64,000 bases of DNA from Endozoicomonas sp965232255 (lineage in GTDB: Bacteria; Pseudomonadota; Gammaproteobacteria; Pseudomonadales; Endozoicomonadaceae): NCBI GenBank assembly GCA_965232255.1, contig OZ246962.1, forward strand, positions 3,720,001 through 3,784,000. Reading direction: 5' to 3'. A program made the position numbers and the translations under genes. Of this stretch, positions 37,567-47,504 are shown piece after piece. The notes below the pieces were generated by a model that was not told the origin of the DNA, did not search any database, and worked only from the letters and a program-made list of their open reading frames with translations. Numbering within the stretch: the stretch's first letter is position 1; every line of letters begins with the position of its first letter.

Positions 37567-38454
37567 ATGTCAATCATGCCCTCACACCGGCAAGGACTTT
37601 ATCTGCTCGAGCACTGCCGGGTTATGGTCAAGGACGACCAGTTAACTTACGTACAGCAGAAGGACGGCTTTCAGAAATTCTTTGCTATTCCTTTTGGTAA
37701 CACCAACGTACTTTTGTTGGGAACCGGAACATCAATTACCCAATCCGCTGCCCGCCTGTTATCCGATGAGGGCGTAATGTTGGGTTTTACTGGTGGCGGG
37801 GGCACGCCCCTGTTTTTAGCGTCTCAAAATGAGTACCGCCCGACCGCCTATATGCAAGGGTGGGCAAAAATGTGGTTTGAGCCGGATAACCGACTCATCG
37901 TGTACCGCCATTTTCAGGAGATACGCTGCCAGTTTGTTGAACGCTCTTGGCAACGATTACCCGCTCTGAAAGAACTCGATCTCAGCACTATCCTCGCCGA
38001 TTATCGAAGCGCAATGGCGACAACTAAGGATAGACAGACATTGATGGGCTATGAGGCCAATTTTGCCAAGCGTCTATATGGCATATTGGCGCAAGCCGTG
38101 GGCAATAAACACTTCGAACGCATACCCGGTTCTGGTGAAACCGGTGATAAATTTAACCGCTATCTGGATCACGGCAACTATCTGGCTTACGGCCTGGCTG
38201 CGACTGCACTGTGGGTGCTTGGTATTCCCCATTCGATGCCAGTCGCCCATGGTTTAACCCGCCGAGGTGCTTTGGTATTTGATGTGGCGGATATGATCAA
38301 GGATGCGGTGATCCTGCCCAACGCTTTTCTCTCTGCTGCCGAAGGCTTGTCGGATCAGGGGATGCGTAACCGCTGTATTGCCTTTATGGATGAAACCAAA
38401 GCCCTGAAGCTATTGTTTGAAACCCTCAAGGACGTGACGGAGAAAAACTGGTGA
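37567..38454 (+). CDS. cas1: Cas1f integrase
   Basis: 295 residues from the ATG at 37567, with AGGA nine bases upstream and LYLLEHCRVMVKDDQLTYVQ near the N-terminus. The catalytic metal site is formed by Glu in YEANFAKRLYG, His in PVAHGLTRRG and Asp in ALVFDVADMIKDA. With Cas2-3 it captures and integrates new spacers at the leader. The start of the open frame lies inside the degenerate second repeat of the mini-CRISPR, so the cas1 leader contains a possible Cas6f hairpin 22 bases before the ATG. Confidence 0.96.
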   Translation: MSIMPSHRQGLYLLEHCRVMVKDDQLTYVQQKDGFQKFFAIPFGNTNVLLLGTGTSITQSAARLLSDEGVMLGFTGGGGTPLFLASQNEYRPTAYMQGWAKMWFEPDNRLIVYRHFQEIRCQFVERSWQRLPALKELDLSTILADYRSAMATTKDRQTLMGYEANFAKRLYGILAQAVGNKHFERIPGSGETGDKFNRYLDHGNYLAYGLAATALWVLGIPHSMPVAHGLTRRGALVFDVADMIKDAVILPNAFLSAAEGLSDQGMRNRCIAFMDETKALKLLFETLKDVTEKNW

Positions 38455-41400
38455 TAGTCCTCTTTGTCAGTGAATGTGAACGTCAGGCTCTGAAAAAATC
38501 CCGCAGAATCCTTAACCGTTATGCCCGTCAAATCGGACGCAGAACATGGCTGACCCGAATAAGCCAGGAGGGATTAAAGGATATCCATGCCGCCCTCCGA
38601 AATGTCAGCTCCCGACAAATGGCCGTGTCCTGTCATCGCATCTGTAGCCGCAGTCGTACCGAATTGGTGTGGGTGGTTGGTAGTCGCCGTCACTTCGACC
38701 ACGATGGCCACTATGCTTTCTCCTCCTCAAAGCGAGACTTTTTGCGCTTGCCACGGGAAGCTTCCCCGATGGAGAGGCTCTGTGCCTATCTGGCAGAACT
38801 GGCTGGCTTATTTCATGATCTGGGCAAAGATAATGCCTTTTTTCAAAACAAACTCTGGCAGGCCATCTCAACCAGCAAGCGTCTGGCTATAGCCGATCCC
38901 GTACGTCATGAATTGCTCTCGCTGATGCTGGCAGGCAAGCTGGCTACACTCGCCAGTGGTGTGAAAAAACTCAATAAAGTTGAAGATACTAACTGGTTGC
39001 CGGTATTCAGTCATCTGGCGACATTGAGCCCTTTGTTTTCCAGCGCATCTGGGCTGTTTAATGAGAAGGATGGCTGGAGCGTTGATCAAGCCCATGAAGC
39101 CGATCGGCCATTTCCTCTCCCGAAACTGAAAGAGAGCAATATTCTGCTCTGGTCTTGGCTGTTTCTATTAAGTTCGCATCACCGGCTGCCTTTTGGTTAC
39201 TGGGAGACGGGCAACACTGCGCCCTCACCACGGAAACAATCCCATATTCGCTCGGTTTCTGATGACGCTGATTATGAGCAGCAACTGACTGACAATTTGC
39301 GTCCGGCACAAACCCCATCACGTCCCTGGCAGCAGGAGGTACGTTGGTTTAAACAAGTCGCCAACTGCGCAGGAAGAATCAACCACTGGTTAACGAATCA
39401 TCAGAACCTCTTAATTGATCCAGAGTGGCAGGATGCTTTTCTGCGTACTATCACCCAGTTTGGACGTACGGGTATGATGTGTGCCGATCACTCGGTGTCG
39501 GCAAAAGATAACAAGCAGAGTTCTGATAGTGAGAAAGGAACCCTGATTGCCAATACCGCCAAAGTGTTAGGTCAGACCAAATCAGGAGCCGTACTTGGCA
39601 CCCATCTCTTCAACGTCGGCACACAGGCAAGCAGCCTGACCCGTTCCCTGTGGCAACCTTATCTTGGTATGCCCGCTATCACCAGTGACACTATTCCCGC
39701 ACCGATGCGACCAGATGCCGGAGAGGCTGCAAACTCTCGTTTTATCTGGCAGGACGCAGCTTGCAAAGCTCTCAAGAGTGTGGCGAAAGCAGGAATGGAT
39801 GCTGGCTTTATTGGTTTTGTGCAGGCCGATACCGGTTCTGGCAAAACCAGAGCTTGTGCCCGCATGATGGCCGCCCTTGGACCGGAAGTGCGCTACACAG
39901 TCGCACTAGGATTGCGAACACTGACCCTGCAAACAGGAGACAGTTACCGGAAAGATCTGGAACTAACAGCGCAGAAATTAACGACACTTGTCGGAGAATC
40001 TCTGGTCACCCGACTCCAGGTAAAGAGCGAAGCACAGGGCAGTGAAAGTCGTAGTGCATGGTCAGACGAAGAAATTACCATTGATGGTGATTGCTGTGAT
40101 GATGCTTTACCTAAAGCTCTGAACGATATGCTAGCGGGGGAGGACAAGCACAAACAGTTGCTCATGGCTCCTGTGCTTGTCTGTACTGCGGATCATATCA
40201 CCGCTGCGGCAGATGCTACTCGCGGACGACATCTGATTGCTACACTGCGGATTATCTCTGCCGATTTGGTGTTGGACGAAGTCGACAACTATGACGAAAC
40301 AGCACTGGTAGCCCTTGGCAAACTGGTTCACCTGGCAGCCCTGAACGGGCGGCGAGTACTGCTCTCCTCAGCCACACTCACCCCAGCCATCAGTGAGAGC
40401 CTGTTTTTGGCTTACGTCCGGGGATACAACGCTTACGCCAAACGTCGTCAACTTGCTGAACCCCAGATAGCAACCGGCTGGTTCAGCCAGTTTCAAGAAC
40501 TCTGTGAGATAAAGTGGTTCCGCCAATCGGATCTATCCAGCCCAGACGCCCTGCTGAAAAAGTTTGTCCGCCGACAGATGGCCTATGCGCAATCACTTGT
40601 GCAAAAGATGGACGAACAACCAGCCCGGCGTGCAACCGAGTGGCTCACACTACCTGAGCAATGCGGTATGGCTGAATTGGTGGATAGTATTTATCAAGCT
40701 GCCAAGGTTTTACACAATCGGTTCGCCGCGACCGATCCCAAAACGGGAAAGCAACTGTCGTGTGGATTAGTACGGGTCAGTCGTGTGCGGCACTGTTGGG
40801 AGATCAGCCGCATGCTGTGTAACCGCACACCGGATGAGCAGTGGGATCATCAGGTTGTTTGCTACCATGCCCGGTTATCCTCTCTGGCACGCTGGCATAC
40901 GGAACAGTGGCTGGATAGCGCTATGAACCGTAAAAATCCAGATGCGATTTGGCAAGAGCCTCTGCTACGCAAGTTGCTGGATAGCTCCACTGCTCAAAAC
41001 ATCATGGTTATTGTAGTGGCCACACCAGTGGAAGAAGTGGGGCGAGATCATGACTTTGACTGGGGAATTTTCGAACCATCCTCCACTCGATCTGTCGTAC
41101 AAAGTGGTGGTCGCGTTTGGCGGCACCGATTCTCTGCCCAGAGAATCGACAACATTATGCTACTGCCAGCAGTTGTCGACGAAATTATCAATCCTGGGCA
41201 AACGAAAGCAGTCTACCGATATCCTGGCGTAGAAAGCGACCCCGACTACCTATTATCCGTTCATCAGGCTGAGAATATTCTGCCCAAGGATTGGACGGAA
41301 CGCCTTGATGCTCGGCATAGCCTGATCGCACCATCCGCATCCGATGCACAGCTGACATACCTTGAGCATAAAAAACAACGGGATTATCTGCTAGGTGAAT

Positions 41401-41837
41401 CACCGGCACGAAAACGGGATAGCGAGAGAGCCGGATATAGCCTGAAAGAGTGGAGTGAGCAGCCTTTGTTGGCTAGTCATGATCGACATGCCTATGGTAA
41501 TCCCTTCCGACAACGGGAAAGACGGATTCTGTATTGGCAGGATCAAGAAGGCTACTGGTGGCATATCAAATTGGATGTTGCACGGCGTCCAATAAAAGGC
41601 AGCGACAGAGTAAGTGCAAGGTCTCAAATAGACGACGCTGAGGTTTATGTAGATCGCCTGTTATTGAACAGGCTGTTTTCTGCCAGTGAGTGGCCAGAAC
41701 AGTACCAAACACTCAAAGCAAGAGCTTATGCCGATACTAGTGATGAATATGCTGAGCAATCCCTGCTGGGATTTGAAGTGCGAGAGGGCAATGGACAAAG
41801 CCCAATTGCTTACCATTTCTGGTTAGGGGCTGGTTGA
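38451..41837 (+). CDS. cas3: Cas2-3 fusion nuclease-helicase (type I-F)
   Basis: 1128 residues starting at a GTG that overlaps the cas1 stop by four bases. The first 90 residues are the Cas2 domain (MIVLFVSECERQALKKSRRI). The HD nuclease follows with FHDLGK (His122, Asp123). The helicase has Walker A ADTGSGKT near 459-466, LDEVDNYDE near 609 and SSATLT near 640, with motif VI-like VQSGGRVWRHR further on. It degrades DNA bound by the Csy complex and joins Cas1 in adaptation. The Cas2-Cas3 fusion is diagnostic for I-F. Confidence 0.97.
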   Translation: MIVLFVSECERQALKKSRRILNRYARQIGRRTWLTRISQEGLKDIHAALRNVSSRQMAVSCHRICSRSRTELVWVVGSRRHFDHDGHYAFSSSKRDFLRLPREASPMERLCAYLAELAGLFHDLGKDNAFFQNKLWQAISTSKRLAIADPVRHELLSLMLAGKLATLASGVKKLNKVEDTNWLPVFSHLATLSPLFSSASGLFNEKDGWSVDQAHEADRPFPLPKLKESNILLWSWLFLLSSHHRLPFGYWETGNTAPSPRKQSHIRSVSDDADYEQQLTDNLRPAQTPSRPWQQEVRWFKQVANCAGRINHWLTNHQNLLIDPEWQDAFLRTITQFGRTGMMCADHSVSAKDNKQSSDSEKGTLIANTAKVLGQTKSGAVLGTHLFNVGTQASSLTRSLWQPYLGMPAITSDTIPAPMRPDAGEAANSRFIWQDAACKALKSVAKAGMDAGFIGFVQADTGSGKTRACARMMAALGPEVRYTVALGLRTLTLQTGDSYRKDLELTAQKLTTLVGESLVTRLQVKSEAQGSESRSAWSDEEITIDGDCCDDALPKALNDMLAGEDKHKQLLMAPVLVCTADHITAAADATRGRHLIATLRIISADLVLDEVDNYDETALVALGKLVHLAALNGRRVLLSSATLTPAISESLFLAYVRGYNAYAKRRQLAEPQIATGWFSQFQELCEIKWFRQSDLSSPDALLKKFVRRQMAYAQSLVQKMDEQPARRATEWLTLPEQCGMAELVDSIYQAAKVLHNRFAATDPKTGKQLSCGLVRVSRVRHCWEISRMLCNRTPDEQWDHQVVCYHARLSSLARWHTEQWLDSAMNRKNPDAIWQEPLLRKLLDSSTAQNIMVIVVATPVEEVGRDHDFDWGIFEPSSTRSVVQSGGRVWRHRFSAQRIDNIMLLPAVVDEIINPGQTKAVYRYPGVESDPDYLLSVHQAENILPKDWTERLDARHSLIAPSASDAQLTYLEHKKQRDYLLGESPARKRDSERAGYSLKEWSEQPLLASHDRHAYGNPFRQRERRILYWQDQEGYWWHIKLDVARRPIKGSDRVSARSQIDDAEVYVDRLLLNRLFSASEWPEQYQTLKARAYADTSDEYAEQSLLGFEVREGNGQSPIAYHFWLGAG

Positions 41838-42513
41838 TGTGGCAGTATTGACCTCAGTTGAATGATAAGTCGACCTCTTACAGTAAAGAATGTGACATTC
41901 CCCACCCTATCGGACGAGGCTTCTTTCTGACTTCACAGGCTACAACCGACGATACACCGGATTTACACAGAAGTCTCCATCAGCAGTGACCGGGTGCCCC
42001 TCGGCCATTTGTTTGGTCTTTTGTTTGATCTGTTGGGTGTCTATACGGTTTCCTACGATGCACTGCAATAGTGTCTTTCGTTGTTATCTAGTCCAACGAG
42101 CGGGAGTCTCGGTGTTTGTTAACAGTGCCTGGTTTTCGTCACCGTGAGTCTCTGCCGAGACAGACCGAGTGCATCTATAGACAGAGGATTCGATTATGAA
42201 CAGTCGGATACACCACAATCGTTTGATGACGAAGTGTTCCGCACTCCTGTCTTGTATCCCGGCCCGATTGTACCCGAGGGCATAAAGGCGAGGGTTTACG
42301 ACGATTCTGCTAACTCATTAAGCCACTTCAAATCTTTTCCCTACGCTCGTGAGGACGCTTCTCAGCAGGCCGGTATACAGAGTCACTACCTAGCCTCCTC
42401 CCCACCCCTGTGGAGGTGTTCCCGAGGACCATCCCAAAACATTCTCTCCTTTATACGCTATGGTATATCTGGCATGATGCTGCCAATCTACAGTTCACCG
42501 GTTAAGATCTCAC
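41838..42513. other. Region between cas2-3 and the 688-residue gene
   Basis: 676 bases. A GTG-started frame (42144-42533) of 129 codons is open but has no ribosome-binding site, no family likeness and ends inside the next gene. No further CRISPR repeat is present. Near 42100-42160 GTCTCGG and CCGAGAC can pair. Confidence 0.35.
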
Positions 42514-44580
42514 ATGTCATTGAAGCCCTTTAAGTTCAACAAGAACACCTATCTGAACGATCCTGACAAGTGCAATGATCAACTACAAAAGTGGCTTGAG
42601 CAGTTTCTCGACATCTATTGCGCGTCACCAGAATATCTGAAGCTTTCAAAAGCCAACCAAAAATCCCGCGGTACGATGTTCTGTATGTTTATGGAACTGA
42701 ACCTGAACTACCTTGGCAAAGGGCTTGAGGCCATAGACTTAAAAGCAACTCGCGAGGTGATGACCGAACTGTTCCCCCGGAAATTGATCTGTTCCGATAA
42801 TCAGGCAAAAACAATTGTGCCCGAGATAATCGCCTGCTGGCAGTGCCTGCAGCGCTTGATTGATGGCTCAGACAAAAAGAAAAAACTCAAGCATGCCGAG
42901 ATCATCATCAACTACCTTCAGAGCATAAAGAAAGACTATCTGGCCATCTACAACGGCAGCTACTCTTCGGGTTCATCGGCAATGAACATAAGAGGTGCGT
43001 TAGCAGGAATACAGCATGAAGATGATCCTGAAGATGACTGGGTGGAAGATCTGATAGTCGAGGCAGTTGCCAACCTCCCATCCATTCGTCGACAGTCGCA
43101 GCCGCCACAGAGCTGGTTTCGCCTTTATGATCGTCATTCACTGTCGCAGTTTCTATTCGACATCTGCATCGAGGGCATTGATGAAGAAGAGTCTGAGGCT
43201 ATTGGCGCGCTGCTTTCTTTTGCTTTTCACAATCTCTTTATTCAGGTGCGTCAGGGTAATCAGGAGGCTACTGATTTCTGGCGGGAAATCGAACAAAATA
43301 TCATCGGCGCCTATGAGTACGATGAGCTAGACGATGTTGTAATGCCTCCACTGCGCGGTGCCCTGGTCAATCATCGACAATACCTGTCTGATTCGTTTGT
43401 TGAGTTCATCCATCATTGGCAAGCGAAGGATCATGATTCACATGACCCAGAGGATGAAATGTCTCTGGAAGATCTGAATGAGTTCTGCAAGGCCCTGCTG
43501 GAGGAGATTCCCGATGAATTCACCTTCGCCGCCGTCTGGCAAGATCAAATGGGCTTTATGCCACCGGAAGCCGTAAACCTGCTTGGTCAGCAGATGCTCT
43601 CTTTTGGTGACTCTCGATATGGCGATTATCTCGGTTTATTGGTACTGGATGACCGAGAAGAGAACGCTGTCGCCATGGCCGAACTGCTGGCCAGTCACCC
43701 AAAAGCAATCACGCCGTTAACACTGGAACGAATGATCCGCATTCGAAACTGGCTGCCTAAAACCGTTCAGACTCACATTGACAAGCTCATTAAAAATGTC
43801 CGCAAACTGGGCGTTTATCCATCTGGCAAAAAGGTATCCAGCGATCCAGAAATGCAGGTATGGATGACGTCCGTCGATGGCAGCGGTGCTCAGGGCGTGA
43901 TGATCGTGGTCAATGATATCGTTGAGCCCAAGGCATTTCGCCTGGTTAACTTTGTGCTCAAAGAGGCTGTCGGGATTGTTGATATTGCCGTATCACCACC
44001 GGAAACCCGCAAAAAACTCCAGCAAATCATAACCAGCACAAAACACCACGGCGTTCTCCTTGAAAAAGTGGCCAGCGACCTGGTTCGGCAACTTATCCCA
44101 CCGTTCATGGCACTGAATATCAGCAGCAAAACATGTCTCAGTGCTGATATGCTCGAAGCTATGGAGCTGCTTGGTCTGGATAATTGGAATCCAGACGCCG
44201 CACGATTTGAGACACTTAACCCGGAACTGTTGAGCTTTGTTACGCCACCATCCGACCAGGAGATAGCCAGTGTGCAAAAACGTTCTGCTGGCTGGGCAAA
44301 CTCTGCTTTTGCTGATAGCTGGATTATCTCGATCCCCTTTACCATCAAGACCGATAGTGTGAAAAAAATGGTCGCCGATGTATGCGACAATGTGCTGGAA
44401 CCCAAAAAAGAAATATGGCGAGAGCGTATGCTGCGTATGAGTCTCTGGGCTAATGCCTGCGACAATAAACAACGACAAAAACAGGCACGGGACTTTGCAG
44501 TTGTCAGCTGGCTACTGGAACAGGACATACCTGCCAGCCAAATAAAACTACTGGAAAGTATCGCCAAAAAATCGCTTTAA
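42514..44580 (+). CDS. Unrecognised 688-residue acidic helical protein next to the CRISPR-Cas locus
   Basis: Not assigned to a family. There is no signal peptide, no membrane segment, no Walker motif and no obvious nuclease motif. The N-terminal third is helical with a lysine cluster (SDKKKKLKHAEI), the middle is strongly acidic (HEDDPEDDWVEDLIVEAV, DPEDEMSLEDLNEF), and the C-terminal third is mixed alpha/beta. The start ATG at 42514 is preceded only by a weak AAGATCTC. Position after cas2-3 on the same strand raises the possibility of a CRISPR-associated or defence role, but the 676-base gap argues for separate transcription. A palindromic hairpin follows the stop. Confidence 0.7.
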   Translation: MSLKPFKFNKNTYLNDPDKCNDQLQKWLEQFLDIYCASPEYLKLSKANQKSRGTMFCMFMELNLNYLGKGLEAIDLKATREVMTELFPRKLICSDNQAKTIVPEIIACWQCLQRLIDGSDKKKKLKHAEIIINYLQSIKKDYLAIYNGSYSSGSSAMNIRGALAGIQHEDDPEDDWVEDLIVEAVANLPSIRRQSQPPQSWFRLYDRHSLSQFLFDICIEGIDEEESEAIGALLSFAFHNLFIQVRQGNQEATDFWREIEQNIIGAYEYDELDDVVMPPLRGALVNHRQYLSDSFVEFIHHWQAKDHDSHDPEDEMSLEDLNEFCKALLEEIPDEFTFAAVWQDQMGFMPPEAVNLLGQQMLSFGDSRYGDYLGLLVLDDREENAVAMAELLASHPKAITPLTLERMIRIRNWLPKTVQTHIDKLIKNVRKLGVYPSGKKVSSDPEMQVWMTSVDGSGAQGVMIVVNDIVEPKAFRLVNFVLKEAVGIVDIAVSPPETRKKLQQIITSTKHHGVLLEKVASDLVRQLIPPFMALNISSKTCLSADMLEAMELLGLDNWNPDAARFETLNPELLSFVTPPSDQEIASVQKRSAGWANSAFADSWIISIPFTIKTDSVKKMVADVCDNVLEPKKEIWRERMLRMSLWANACDNKQRQKQARDFAVVSWLLEQDIPASQIKLLESIAKKSL

Positions 44581-44583
44581 TTG

Positions 44584-44618
44584 CCGCCTGATCTGCCTGG
44601 CAGATCAGTCCACGGCGG
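44584..44618. terminator. Palindromic hairpin after the 688-residue gene
   Basis: CTGATCTGCC (44588-44597) and GGCAGATCAG (44599-44608) flank a single T, with outer CCGCC/GGCGG able to pair across a bulge. It lies 3 bases after the stop codon. No T run follows; a terminator or a protein-binding site are both possible. Confidence 0.45.
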
Positions 44619-44798
44619 TTGGACTTTCGGATCAGACCGCCAAACATTTCTCCATAGGCAATGCAAGAGATACCACCAGTGCAAACAACTACAGCTCGCT
44701 CCATATGATGGAACGGCTATTGAAGAGGGACAGTACCAGCCGCACACAGCTGGTGCTATCCGAAGGATGTGTCTCGAAGCAGCACCCAGGACACGAAT

Positions 44799-45611
44799 TC
44801 AAACTTTCAAAGCAAAGAATGCGCGCACACCACCCGTACGATTGTGTAGATTTTCCATAAGCTTTTTACACTCAAAACCCAGCCCGGTTAATAGCTTGAC
44901 TGTTGTGTCATTATCAGGCGCTGCTGTGGCTGTTACCCAGCTAAGAGGTAGGGATCTAGGCATCCTTTCTTCAGAAAAAAATGTATTCACCTTGTAGCCT
45001 TTTTGCTGATACTCCGGTATTGCCTTGTTAATAAGCGCAGCAGCGGCCTGTTTGCCATAACCTTTATTGCGATACTGCGGATGCCCAAGCCCAGCCATTT
45101 CCGAATATCCCTCGTATTTTCCGGGTTCTCCATACCCCATACACTCGCCGCCCCCAGCTACAATATGGCCAATAAAACGCTCATCCTGACAGGTTGAGTC
45201 TGGTGCTATTTTAAATACAGCCAAGGCGCTGTAAGGATTACCCGACTGCCATCTCTCAACCCAGTTATTTACCCGTTTTTCCACATTCTCTCGCGAAATT
45301 GGCTTGCCTGAAGCGTACGTTTTAACCACTTCGGCATCGCCCATAAGCGCACAATAGTTATCGATATCGCAGGCCTGAACAGACCGAAGATGAAGATCTT
45401 CAGTGTAAATGTGGACAACAATTCCATTCGGACGCCTATCACTGGCTCCGCCTTCTGTAGCCTGTTCAATACTTACATCAATAGCACCACCGTAGGCGTT
45501 GCCCATGGGAAAATCTGGTATGGGTAGCATACGCGTAAATCTCTGCTGAACTTGTCCAGTTTTAGAATCGAAAAAGTTGAAATAGTTCCAAACTCTCCCT
45601 GTCTGCAACAT
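44799..45611 (-). CDS. GNAT-family N-acetyltransferase-like protein
   Basis: 270 residues when started at the ATG at 45611; the open frame runs further to 45860 but would then overlap the divergent gene's start region. The C-terminal 180 residues hold the GNAT fold: LHLRSVQACDIDNYCALMGD, and motif A in GLGHPQYRNKGYGKQAAAAL, where R/Q-x-x-G-x-G/A binds acetyl-CoA. The N-terminal 80 residues (RVWNYFNFFDSKTGQVQQRF) are not recognised. The acceptor is unknown. It is convergent with the 688-residue gene. Confidence 0.65.
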   Translation of the reverse strand: MLQTGRVWNYFNFFDSKTGQVQQRFTRMLPIPDFPMGNAYGGAIDVSIEQATEGGASDRRPNGIVVHIYTEDLHLRSVQACDIDNYCALMGDAEVVKTYASGKPISRENVEKRVNNWVERWQSGNPYSALAVFKIAPDSTCQDERFIGHIVAGGGECMGYGEPGKYEGYSEMAGLGHPQYRNKGYGKQAAAALINKAIPEYQQKGYKVNTFFSEERMPRSLPLSWVTATAAPDNDTTVKLLTGLGFECKKLMENLHNRTGGVRAFFALKV

Positions 45612-45738
45612 TCTGGCCTGCTGGCGGATTTTGGAGCCGCTGGTAACTGTTATTTTTCGCGAGTATTCTTCTTGAAAGTTCTTTCTTTGAGCACCGCACT
45701 TATTGCGTATAAAACGCCCACGGCAAACGGAGAAAAAT

Positions 45739-46767
45739 ATGGCCATAGTTGACATACCCGAGCCGGAAAAACAGATCACTCTGGGCATCAGTTCCTGTCT
45801 TTTGGGGCATAAAGTGCGATACAACGGTGGCCATAAACGCTCATCGTTTTGCGTCAACACGCTGGACCGGTTCTTTCATTTTGCGCCAGTATGTCCTGAG
45901 CTAGCTATCGGCCTGGGCATTCCCCGCGAACCTATTCGCCTAGTGGGAAAACTGGCCGACTCAGCACCATTGGCAGATCAAAATCCGGTATCAGCAACGA
46001 GGAAAAAACTGAATATCCGCGTGGTTGGCATTGACAATGCTGCATTGGACGTTACCAATGACTTGGTGCGGTATGGCCAGCAAATGGCTAGACAATTATC
46101 GTATATAAGCGGTTATATCCTGATGCAGAAGTCGCCCAGCTGTGGTATGGATCGAGTCAAGGTTTATCATCAAAACGGTCATCCGCTGGGAGAAAGTGCT
46201 CCCGGTGCGTATGCCGCAACATTAATGGACTGTTGGCCACTACTACCGATGGAAGAAGAAGGCAGGCTGCACGATCCGGTACTGTGCGAGAATTTTTTTA
46301 CCCGAGTGTATGCTTACCACGCCTGGCAGAAAACAGTAGTGGCACAACCTTCCCATGCGGCACTCGTGGCATTTCACAGCATGTATAAATACATGATCAT
46401 GGCTCACTATCCCCAAGGATATAAACGTCTGGGCCAGATTATCGCCAGGGACAGCAAAGGTTCTTTAGCAGAACTGCTCAACGAGTATTTCACCGAATTC
46501 ATGACGGCTCTGAAGCGTCGAGCCAATCGAAAATCACACACCAACGCTATGATGCATATCCTTGGTTATGTTAAAAAGGGTGTCGCTGGCAAGGAGCGTA
46601 ACCAATTACTGCGGCTGATCGAAGAATATCGACAAGGTATGGTGCCGCTGATTGCTCCTATGACCATGCTTCGATATTTTGTCGAAAACCATGGCAACCT
46701 GTACATTCAAAAGCAAACCTACCTGAACCCGCACCCCGATCAGCTCGGCCTGCGTAATCAGATTTAA
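45739..46767 (+). CDS. DUF523-DUF1722 fusion protein (YbgA type)
   Basis: 342 residues from the ATG at 45739 (GGAG six bases upstream). The N-terminal DUF523 domain shows GISSCLLGHKVRYNGGHKR, VCPELAIGLGIPREPIRLV and LMQKSPSCGMDRVKVY, whose cysteines suggest a metal or Fe-S site. The C-terminal DUF1722/YbgA domain covers about residues 195-310 (FHSMYKYMIMAHYPQGYKRLG). Genes of this type often lie near photolyase genes in other bacteria, but none is here. Function unknown; the fold is sometimes called 2-thiouracil desulfurase-like, by memory. Confidence 0.9.
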   Translation: MAIVDIPEPEKQITLGISSCLLGHKVRYNGGHKRSSFCVNTLDRFFHFAPVCPELAIGLGIPREPIRLVGKLADSAPLADQNPVSATRKKLNIRVVGIDNAALDVTNDLVRYGQQMARQLSYISGYILMQKSPSCGMDRVKVYHQNGHPLGESAPGAYAATLMDCWPLLPMEEEGRLHDPVLCENFFTRVYAYHAWQKTVVAQPSHAALVAFHSMYKYMIMAHYPQGYKRLGQIIARDSKGSLAELLNEYFTEFMTALKRRANRKSHTNAMMHILGYVKKGVAGKERNQLLRLIEEYRQGMVPLIAPMTMLRYFVENHGNLYIQKQTYLNPHPDQLGLRNQI

Positions 46768-46792
46768 GGCAAGGCAAAAAAAAGGACGGATG

Positions 46793-47212
46793 ATGTCTAT
46801 CTGGAAAAGACCCTTTAGCGTTGATGCGGCCGTGTTCAAAGAGAATATGTGTAATCATATCGGGATTGAAATTACCGAGGTGGGCGATGATTTCCTGCGC
46901 GGCACGATGCCGGTTGATCACCGCACTATTCAGCCCATGGGACTGTTACACGGGGGCGCCTCAGTGGTATTGGCCGAAACATTGGGCAGCATTGCCGCCA
47001 ACCTGTGTTGTGTAGAAGGGACTTATTGCGTCGGTCTGGAAATCAATGCCAACCATTTGCGCTCTGTTACTTCGGGCAAGGTAACGGGCACGGCAACGCC
47101 CATCCATATTGGCCGCAGTACCCAGGTTTGGGAAATCAAGATTAAAGACGACCACGATCGGCCAACTTGTGTCTCACGCATCACCATGGCGACGAAAAAA
47201 ATGCCGGCTTGA
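46793..47212 (+). CDS. PaaI/YdiI-type hotdog-fold thioesterase
   Basis: 139 residues starting at the second of two ATGs (46790, 46793), since AAGGA lies six bases before the latter. The hotdog fold is clear: MPVDHRTIQPMGLLHGGASV with the His-Gly-Gly that forms the oxyanion site, then LAETLGSIAAN with the catalytic Glu, and VGLEINANHLRSVTSGKVTG. It hydrolyses an acyl-CoA such as 1,4-dihydroxy-2-naphthoyl-CoA or a phenylacetyl-type CoA. The MenA-like gene 11 kb away is consistent with the naphthoyl-CoA option, but this is not proof. Confidence 0.88.
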   Translation: MSIWKRPFSVDAAVFKENMCNHIGIEITEVGDDFLRGTMPVDHRTIQPMGLLHGGASVVLAETLGSIAANLCCVEGTYCVGLEINANHLRSVTSGKVTGTATPIHIGRSTQVWEIKIKDDHDRPTCVSRITMATKKMPA

Positions 47213-47340
47213 GCCTGTCATCGGTGAGTAATCGAAAAGTCATGGGGACTCCCCGACAGTTTAGTGACTACTTATTAGTAACTACGAAGCTGAAGCCAGT
47301 GTTGTGAGCAAGAGTTTTAAATACTGATATAAACGACAAA

Positions 47341-47366
47341 AACCTTACGACATACATCGTAAGGTT
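47341..47366. terminator. Bidirectional terminator between the thioesterase gene and the tRNA genes
   Basis: AACCTTACGA (47341-47350) pairs perfectly with TCGTAAGGTT (47357-47366), loop CATACA. On the plus strand a T run follows after CAATA, and on the minus strand the stem continues into TTTGTCG. Confidence 0.8.
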
Positions 47367-47389
47367 CAATATTTTTACTTCACAATAAA

Positions 47390-47466
47390 TGGCGGACCGG
47401 ACGGGACTCGAACCCGCGACCTCCGGCGTGACAGGCCGGCATTCTAACCGACTGAACTACCGGTCC
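47390..47466 (-). tRNA. tRNA-Asp (GUC)
   Basis: 77 bases including an encoded CCA. On the minus strand acceptor GGACCGG pairs with CCGGTCC, discriminator G. D loop GTTCAGTCGGTTAGAA, anticodon stem CCGGC with loop CTGTCAC (anticodon GTC), T arm GCGGGTTCGAGTCCCGT. Confidence 0.97.
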
Positions 47467-47504
47467 GCTACCTAGTTTCCAGTTTCAAGACACTAGTTGC
47501 TAGA

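Noticed and set aside
42144..42533. Open frame of 129 codons before the 688-residue gene
   Set aside because: GTG start without a ribosome-binding site, no family likeness, and its end overlaps the better-supported next gene.
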